DNA of 64,000 nt from Cellulomonas terrae (GTDB lineage Bacteria; Actinomycetota; Actinomycetes; Actinomycetales; Cellulomonadaceae): NCBI RefSeq assembly GCF_007990265.1, contig NZ_BJWH01000011.1, forward strand, positions 62,001-126,000, written 5' to 3'. Positions 59,493 through 64,000 of this stretch are shown in pieces. The stretch's first letter is position 1. The number at the start of each line of letters is the position of its first letter. The position numbers and the translations under genes were made by a program. The notes beneath the pieces were generated by a model, which was not told the DNA's origin, searched no databases, and saw nothing but the letters and a program-made list of their open reading frames with translations.

Positions 59493-60499
59493 CCCAGCGC
59501 GTCGCGCACGAGCGGCGCGACCTGCGTGCCGAGCAGCTCGATCGAGCGCAGCGACTCCTTCTGCGGGACCCCGGACAGGTCCATCTGGAACGCCTGCCGG
59601 TCGTGCTGCAGCACGCCGTGCAGCGCGACGATCCGCTCCGCGACCTGCTCGGGCTCCCCGACGAAGTACGCGCCGCCGCGCGCGGCCTGCGACTCGTAGG
59701 AGATCCGGTTGGGCATCGGGAAGCCCCGTTCCGACGAGATCCGGCGCATCGACTCCAGCCAGTACGGGTAGAAGTAGTCGCGCGCGGCCTTGCCGTCGTC
59801 GGCGAGGAACCCCATGCCGGCCACGGACACGAACGCGGGCGCGTGGGGGTGCTCGGACTGTGCGTGCGCGCGGCGGTACAGGTCGACCAGGGGCGCGAAC
59901 TGGGCCGGCTGGCCGCCGATGATCGCGTAGCTGATCGGCAGCCCGAGCAGCCCGGCGCGCACCGACGACTGCGGGTTGCCGCCCGTCGCGACGGCGATGC
60001 GCAGGTGCTCGCCGTGCGGTCGGGGGAGGACCAGGGCGTCGTCGAGGGCCGGCCGGAACCGCCCCTGCCAGGTGGTCCGCTCGGTCGCGTCGAGCCGCAG
60101 GAGCAGCTGGATCTTCTCGTCGTAGAGCTCGTCGTAGTCCTCCAGCGACGCCCCGAACAGGGGGTAGGACTCGATGAACGAGCCGCGTCCGGCGAGCAGC
60201 TCGACGCGGCCTCCCGAGAGCAGGTCCATCGTCGTGAACTGCTGGTAGACGCGGACGGGGTCCTCGGTGGACAGCACGGTCACGGCGCTGCCGACGGTGA
60301 TCCGGGACGTCTGGGCGAGGGCGGCGGCGATGACCGTGGAGGGCGAGGAGATCGCGTAGTCGGGGCGGTGGTGCTCGCCGATGCCGACGTAGTCGAGCCC
60401 GACCTCCTCGGCCAGCCTCACGCGTTCGAGGACCTCGCGGATGCGCTGGCCGGGGGAGACGTCGCCGACGTCACCGAACGTGTACATGCCCAGTTCCAT
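59489..60499 (-). CDS. LLM-class flavin-dependent oxidoreductase
   Basis: The 336-residue protein is luciferase-like: RLAEEVGLDYVGIGEHHRPDYAISSPSTVIAAALAQTSRITVGSAVTVLSTEDPVRVYQQFTTMDLLSGGRVELLAGRGSFIESYPLFG, then IAVATGGNPQSSVRAGLLGLP. This subgroup uses FMN or F420 and is oxidoreductase-like without a known substrate. It shares its stop CTAG with the NarL regulator. Confidence 0.86.
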   Translation of the reverse strand: MELGMYTFGDVGDVSPGQRIREVLERVRLAEEVGLDYVGIGEHHRPDYAISSPSTVIAAALAQTSRITVGSAVTVLSTEDPVRVYQQFTTMDLLSGGRVELLAGRGSFIESYPLFGASLEDYDELYDEKIQLLLRLDATERTTWQGRFRPALDDALVLPRPHGEHLRIAVATGGNPQSSVRAGLLGLPISYAIIGGQPAQFAPLVDLYRRAHAQSEHPHAPAFVSVAGMGFLADDGKAARDYFYPYWLESMRRISSERGFPMPNRISYESQAARGGAYFVGEPEQVAERIVALHGVLQHDRQAFQMDLSGVPQKESLRSIELLGTQVAPLVRDALG

Positions 60500-60646
60500 G
60501 TCGGTGCGAACGCATCGACCGGACGCGCTGTTCCCTGCGTTCCCGCAGGTGAGCGCTCCGACCGTTGAATCGTTTCCGGGACGGTCATCCCATGAGTCGG
60601 TCCGGTGAACGTCGGATCACGATGTGGTCACGGTCACAGCGGAGAG

Positions 60647-60682
60647 TTGACAACGGATTTGTAAGGAAGGTCTACTAACAAA
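60647..60682 (+). promoter_or_regulatory. Promoter and ROK operator
   Basis: TTGACA (60647-60652), 18 bases and TCTACT (60671-60676) form a promoter that would start transcription near 60684, at the ROK GTG. An imperfect palindrome covers it: TTTGTAA (60658-60664), 11 bases, TAACAAA (60676-60682), six of seven pairs matching. ROK repressors of this group bind such AT-rich palindromes, so autoregulation is likely, with a possible leaderless transcript. Confidence 0.6.
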
Positions 60683-60683
60683 C

Positions 60684-61859
60684 GTGACAGCGACGACGCA
60701 GCCCCTCGCGGCAGCCCACGGAGTCGGTCGGGCCCTGCGCCCGACGGGCAAGGTGCTGCCCGAGCACGCCCGCGCGCACAACCGGTCGCTGGTGCTCGCG
60801 CACCTGTTCCACATCGGCCACGCCTCCCGCGCCGACATCGCCCGCAGCACCGGCCTGACCCGGGTGACCGTGTCGGGCCTGGTCGCCGCGCTGATCGCGG
60901 AGGGGCTCGTCGAGGAGCTCGGCGTGCGGGTCGAGGGGAAGGTCGGCAAGCCGGCCACGCTCGTCGGCATGCGCACCGAGGCGTTCCAGATCGTCGCCGT
61001 CGACCTCACCGACGACGCGCACCTCCTCGGTGCCGTGATGACGCTGGTCGGTGCCGTCGTCGACCGGCGCTCCGTCGCCCTGGAAGGGCGCACCGGGGAG
61101 GCCGCCGCGGACCTCCTCGAGAGCCTCTGCCGCGACCTGCTCGCGGCCGCGACCCGCCCGGTCATCGGCGTCGGCATCGCGTCCCCGGGCGTCATCGACC
61201 TCGACGGAACCGTCGTCCAGGCGCCGAACCGCGGCTGGTACGACCTGCCGCTAGCAGCGCGCCTGACCGAGAGCCTCGGCGTCCCGGTGCACGTCGCCAA
61301 CGACGCCAACACCCGCGCGCTCGGGGAGTTCACCTACGGCTCCGCCGCCGGGTCCGGCTGCATGGTCGTGACGATCGGGGAGGGCGTGGGCGCGGGCATC
61401 GTCGTCGACGGCGCGCTCGTGCTCGGCCGCCACCACGCCGCGGGCGAGATCGGGCACGTCACCGTCGTCGACGGCGACGTCCGCGACGAGCCGCCGCTCG
61501 GCTGCGCCTGCGGCCGCTCCGGCTGCCTCGAGACCGTGCTGAGCGTCCCGGCCCTGCGCCGCCGGACCGCCGGTCTGTCCCGTGAAGACTCCGACGCCGC
61601 CCTGGCGTCGGTCGGACGGTTGCTGGGCATCGCCCTGGCACCCGTCGTCAGTGCGCTCGACCTGGCAGAGGTCCTGCTCTCCGGCCCCCCGGAGCTGCTC
61701 GACGGTGCTCTGCGGGAGTCGGCGCTCGCCACTGTCCGCGCACGAACGATGCCCGTCATCGGGCACGGACTGGCACTGCGGATGGGATCCCTCGACGAGG
61801 ACGGGGCGCTCGCTGGTGCGGCCGTCCTCGTCCTGTCAGGCCAGCTGGGGGTCTCGTGA
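60684..61859 (+). CDS. ROK family transcriptional repressor
   Basis: The 391-residue protein has an N-terminal winged helix (about residues 30-80, with ASRADIARSTGLTRVTVSGLVAALIAEGLV) and a ROK sugar-kinase-like domain (about 88-385) with VHVANDANTRALGEFTYGSAAGSGCMVVTIGEGVGAGIVVDG and the zinc motif around GEIGH and GCACGRSGCLE. ROK regulators respond to sugars. It precedes the sugar-binding protein by 86 bases on the same strand and probably represses that operon. Confidence 0.9.
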   Translation: MTATTQPLAAAHGVGRALRPTGKVLPEHARAHNRSLVLAHLFHIGHASRADIARSTGLTRVTVSGLVAALIAEGLVEELGVRVEGKVGKPATLVGMRTEAFQIVAVDLTDDAHLLGAVMTLVGAVVDRRSVALEGRTGEAAADLLESLCRDLLAAATRPVIGVGIASPGVIDLDGTVVQAPNRGWYDLPLAARLTESLGVPVHVANDANTRALGEFTYGSAAGSGCMVVTIGEGVGAGIVVDGALVLGRHHAAGEIGHVTVVDGDVRDEPPLGCACGRSGCLETVLSVPALRRRTAGLSREDSDAALASVGRLLGIALAPVVSALDLAEVLLSGPPELLDGALRESALATVRARTMPVIGHGLALRMGSLDEDGALAGAAVLVLSGQLGVS

Positions 61860-61945
61860 CGACCCCCAGCCGGCCCACTGCAGGTCGGAAGAACCACCCG
61901 GCGGCGCCGTCCGGCGCGCGCCTCGCTCACGGGAGGAACCCCAAC

Positions 61946-63271
61946 GTGAAGATCCTACGTTTCGCGGCCGTCGGCGTGGCGGCCGCGCTCACGCTCACGG
62001 CGTGCGGTGACGGCGACGACGCCGCTGCCGACCCCACCGACGCCGGCACGCCCGAGGCCGCCACGATCAAGCTGTGGCTCAACGGCACCGACACCCCGGA
62101 CGCCCTGCGTGAGTACCTCACGACGACGTTCGAGTCGGAGAACCCCGGGTCGAAGCTCGTCATCGAGGAGCAGGACTGGAACGGTCTCGTGCCGCGCCTC
62201 CAGACTGCGCTGGGCTCGGCCGACCAGACGCCCGACGTCGTGGAGATCGGCAACACCCAGTCGCCGACCTTCACCTACGCCGGTGCCTTCGCCGACATCT
62301 CGGACATGTACGACGAGCTGGGCGGCGACAACCTGCTCCCCGGCTTCGTCGAGGCGGGCAGCGCGGACGGCAACTTCTACGCCGCTCCGTACTACTCCGG
62401 CGCGCGCGCCGTGTTCTACAACAAGGACGCGTTCGCGGCGGCCGGCGTCGAGGTCCCCACGACGCTCGCCGAGTTCACCGAGGTCGCCAAGAAGCTCCAG
62501 ACGGACACGCAGTCCGGCTTCTGGTTCCCCGGCCAGGACTGGTACAACGGCGCCGCCTGGATCTACACCAACGGTGGCGACCTCGCGGTGCAGGACGGCG
62601 ACACCTGGAAGGGTGCGCTCTCCTCGCCCGAGTCGATCAAGGGCCTCGAGGAGGTCCAGGACCTGTTCGCCAACGCGACCAACGCGCCGGCCGACAGCGA
62701 CTCGAACGAGCCGTGGGTCCCGTTCAACGCCGGCCAGTCGGCCATGTTCTCCGCTCCCACCTGGGCGCGGTGGAGCATCGACCTGCCGCAGTGCAACAAG
62801 GCCGTCGACCCGGACGACACGTCCGAGGAGGCGAAGGCGCTGCGCGGCGAGCAGCAGGCCTGCAACGAGGAGCACACCGGCATCTTCCCGCTGCCGGGTC
62901 TGGAGGAGGGGTCCTACGCGAACGGCTTCGCGGGCGGCTCGAACATCGCCGTCGCGGCGAAGTCCCAGCACCCCGAGCTGGCCAAGAACCTCCTGCGGAT
63001 CATGTTCTCGGAGGAGTTCCAGAACATGCTCGGCGAGAACGGCCTGATCCCGGGCAACACCGAGTACGCCGCTTCGATGGGTGACGACGTGTACGCCAAG
63101 GCTGCCGTCGCCGCCGCGCTCAACGCCAAGCTCACGCCGGCGGCCGAGAAGTGGGCCGACGTCGAGGGTGACCGCATCCTGGAGGACTTCTTCCAGCAGC
63201 TCGCCACCGGTGCGGACGTCAAGGAGGCTGCCGCGGAGACGGACCAGCTCCTCGAGGACGCGCTGAACTGA
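61946..63271 (+). CDS. Sugar ABC transporter substrate-binding lipoprotein
   Basis: The 441-residue protein has a lipoprotein signal with lipobox LTLTAC (Cys20), then the extracellular solute-binding family 1 pattern: TIKLWLNGTDTPDALREYLTTTFE, AAPYYSGARAVFYNKDAFAAAGV, WIYTNGGDLA and FAGGSNIAVAAKSQHPELAKNLLRIM. GTG at 61946 is preceded by GGGAGGAA. It captures a sugar, probably an oligosaccharide, for the permease downstream. The ROK repressor is upstream. Confidence 0.92.
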   Translation: MKILRFAAVGVAAALTLTACGDGDDAAADPTDAGTPEAATIKLWLNGTDTPDALREYLTTTFESENPGSKLVIEEQDWNGLVPRLQTALGSADQTPDVVEIGNTQSPTFTYAGAFADISDMYDELGGDNLLPGFVEAGSADGNFYAAPYYSGARAVFYNKDAFAAAGVEVPTTLAEFTEVAKKLQTDTQSGFWFPGQDWYNGAAWIYTNGGDLAVQDGDTWKGALSSPESIKGLEEVQDLFANATNAPADSDSNEPWVPFNAGQSAMFSAPTWARWSIDLPQCNKAVDPDDTSEEAKALRGEQQACNEEHTGIFPLPGLEEGSYANGFAGGSNIAVAAKSQHPELAKNLLRIMFSEEFQNMLGENGLIPGNTEYAASMGDDVYAKAAVAAALNAKLTPAAEKWADVEGDRILEDFFQQLATGADVKEAAAETDQLLEDALN

Positions 63272-63279
63272 TCACCACC

Positions 63280-63309
63280 CCGGCCGGCCGGATGCACCCG
63301 GCCGGCCGG
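63280..63309 (+). terminator. GC hairpin after the substrate-binding gene
   Basis: CCGGCCGGCCGG (63280-63291), a six-base loop and CCGGCCGGCCGG (63298-63309) form a perfect 12-base stem nine bases after the stop. Partial termination or 3' protection here would explain higher levels of the binding protein than of the permease. Each arm is itself self-complementary. Confidence 0.6.
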
Positions 63310-63310
63310 G

Positions 63311-63406
63311 TCAGGTGATCCACGACCCACCGGTCTGCCGCACCCAGGTGCGGCGGATCACCTGATCCGGGTACGACCGGGCCTGCCGACGCAGGCCGGC
63401 CCGGTC
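63311..63406 (+). repeat. Nested inverted repeats between substrate-binding and permease genes
   Basis: TCAGGTGATC (63311-63320) pairs with GATCACCTGA (63356-63365). Inside it GCCGCACC (63337-63344) pairs with GGTGCGGC (63347-63354) over a two-base gap. A further hairpin pairs GACCGGG (63375-63381) and CCTGC (63382-63386) with GCAGG (63391-63395) and CCCGGTC (63400-63406) with a small bulge. Together with the upstream stem, nearly the whole 158-base gap can fold. Confidence 0.6.
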
Positions 63407-63429
63407 GCGCCACCAGACAGGAGCTCCCC

Positions 63430-64000
63430 ATGGCAGCCACTGCCCCCGCGCTGCAGCAGGACGACACCGTCGTCTTCCCGCGCCGCCGCCGCCGCAAGCT
63501 CGGCGTGTACGGCTTGCTCGTCCCCGCCGCGATCCTCATGGGCGTCGCGCTCGGCTACCCGCTGGTCCGCCAGTTCGTCATCTCGTTCCAGGAGTACGGC
63601 CTGCGCCAGCAGTTCGGCCAGCCCGCCGAGTGGGTCGGGCTGCAGAACTACACCGACCTGCTGACCGATCCCTACGTGTGGACGGTCATCGGCCGCTCGA
63701 TCGTCTTCTGCCTGGTCAACGCCGCCGCGACGATGCTCATCGGGGTCGCGTTCGCGGTCCTCATGTCCCGCATCGGCCGGGCCTCGCGCATCACGCTGCA
63801 GGTGTCGCTGCTCCTCGCCTGGGGCACGCCGGTCCTCGCGTCGATGACGGTCTGGCAGTGGCTGTTCGACTCGCAGTACGGCGTCATCAACTGGGTCCTC
63901 GCCAACGTGTTCGGGCTCGAGGACATGGCCGGCCACTCGTGGATCATCGAGCCGCTGTCGTTCTACTTCGTCGCCACCGTCATCGTCGTGTGGATGTCCG
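63430..64000 (+). CDS. Sugar ABC transporter permease, cut by the window edge
   Basis: The first 190 residues of a MalF-type permease are visible. A basic N-terminus (FPRRRRRKLG), a first membrane helix (GLLVPAAILMGVALGYPLV), a periplasmic loop (PAEWVGLQNYTDLLTDPYVWTVIGRS) and three further helices follow, ending within ATVIVVWMS. Family members carry the EAA loop further on, beyond the window. ATG at 63430 follows ACAGGAG. It partners the substrate-binding lipoprotein. Confidence 0.9.
   Translation, partial: MAATAPALQQDDTVVFPRRRRRKLGVYGLLVPAAILMGVALGYPLVRQFVISFQEYGLRQQFGQPAEWVGLQNYTDLLTDPYVWTVIGRSIVFCLVNAAATMLIGVAFAVLMSRIGRASRITLQVSLLLAWGTPVLASMTVWQWLFDSQYGVINWVLANVFGLEDMAGHSWIIEPLSFYFVATVIVVWMS

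Noticed and set aside
1..64000. tRNA, rRNA, transposase, integrase or prophage genes
   Set aside because: None seen on reading the window. A tRNA scan would be decisive and was not possible.

Overview
The window is very GC-rich and densely coded, with frequent GTG starts, ATGA/GTGA overlaps and genes on both strands. Several genes point to a Cellulomonas-like actinobacterium (order Micrococcales): a secreted SGNH hydrolase joined to a family-2 cellulose-binding module, F420- and mycothiol-type enzyme families, a clpP3/clpP4-type pair with a PopR-like activator, and a ROK regulator beside a sugar ABC transporter. No tRNA, rRNA, CRISPR array, prophage or insertion sequence was seen. About 73 protein genes are supported; two run off the window ends.

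Layout. 1-3.5 kb: amidotransferase (cut), membrane HExxH protein and MarR regulator, with a palindrome-rich divergent promoter facing an F420/NADP reductase and a two-domain VOC gene. 3.5-9.6 kb: large LuxR (LAL) regulator opposite a methyltransferase and a hydrolase-glycosyltransferase fusion. 9.6-17 kb: single housekeeping and accessory genes (DUF1905, DinB, lipoprotein, RlmC, FAD monooxygenase, DoxX, RibD-like, ArsR-AHSA1, GH16-like). 17.2-21.5 kb: NfeD-like, flotillin, RsbQ and RsbP-like phosphatase in one tight run. 21.5-25.7 kb: DhaK, DhaL, HAD and class II aldolase opposite a GntR/UTRA regulator with a GTCTAGAC operator. 25.7-28.7 kb: NYN-LOTUS protein, acylphosphatase, CMD protein. 28.8-33.6 kb: luxS, mtnN, prpD, prpB and prpC in one direction. 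34-37.7 kb: type III polyketide synthase, ICMT-like methyltransferase and geranylgeranyl-reductase-like oxidoreductase opposite a UbiA prenyltransferase. 37.7-41 kb: LLM oxidoreductase, VOC, pentapeptide-repeat protein and a small winged-helix regulator pair. 41-42.8 kb: two clpP genes with a PopR-like regulator ending in LAA and a matching operator. 43-48 kb: ABC exporter and LolA-like protein opposite an OmpR-type two-component system. 48-60.5 kb: mixed genes including an efflux pump, AlkA-like glycosylase, SGNH-CBM2 enzyme, pgi, a PfkB kinase, a NarL-type two-component system and an LLM oxidoreductase. 60.7-64 kb: ROK repressor and the start of a sugar ABC transporter operon, cut at the right edge.

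The most interesting units are the clpP/PopR circuit, the flotillin-RsbQP run, the type III PKS-UbiA cluster, the hydrolase-glycosyltransferase fusion, the DhaKL-aldolase-phosphatase cluster and the luxS-mtnN-prpDBC arrangement. A small-scale pattern also stands out: five of the sixteen convergent gene pairs share one palindromic CTAG as the stop codon of both genes. All functions are inferred from recognisable motifs, family knowledge and context; no database search was run.
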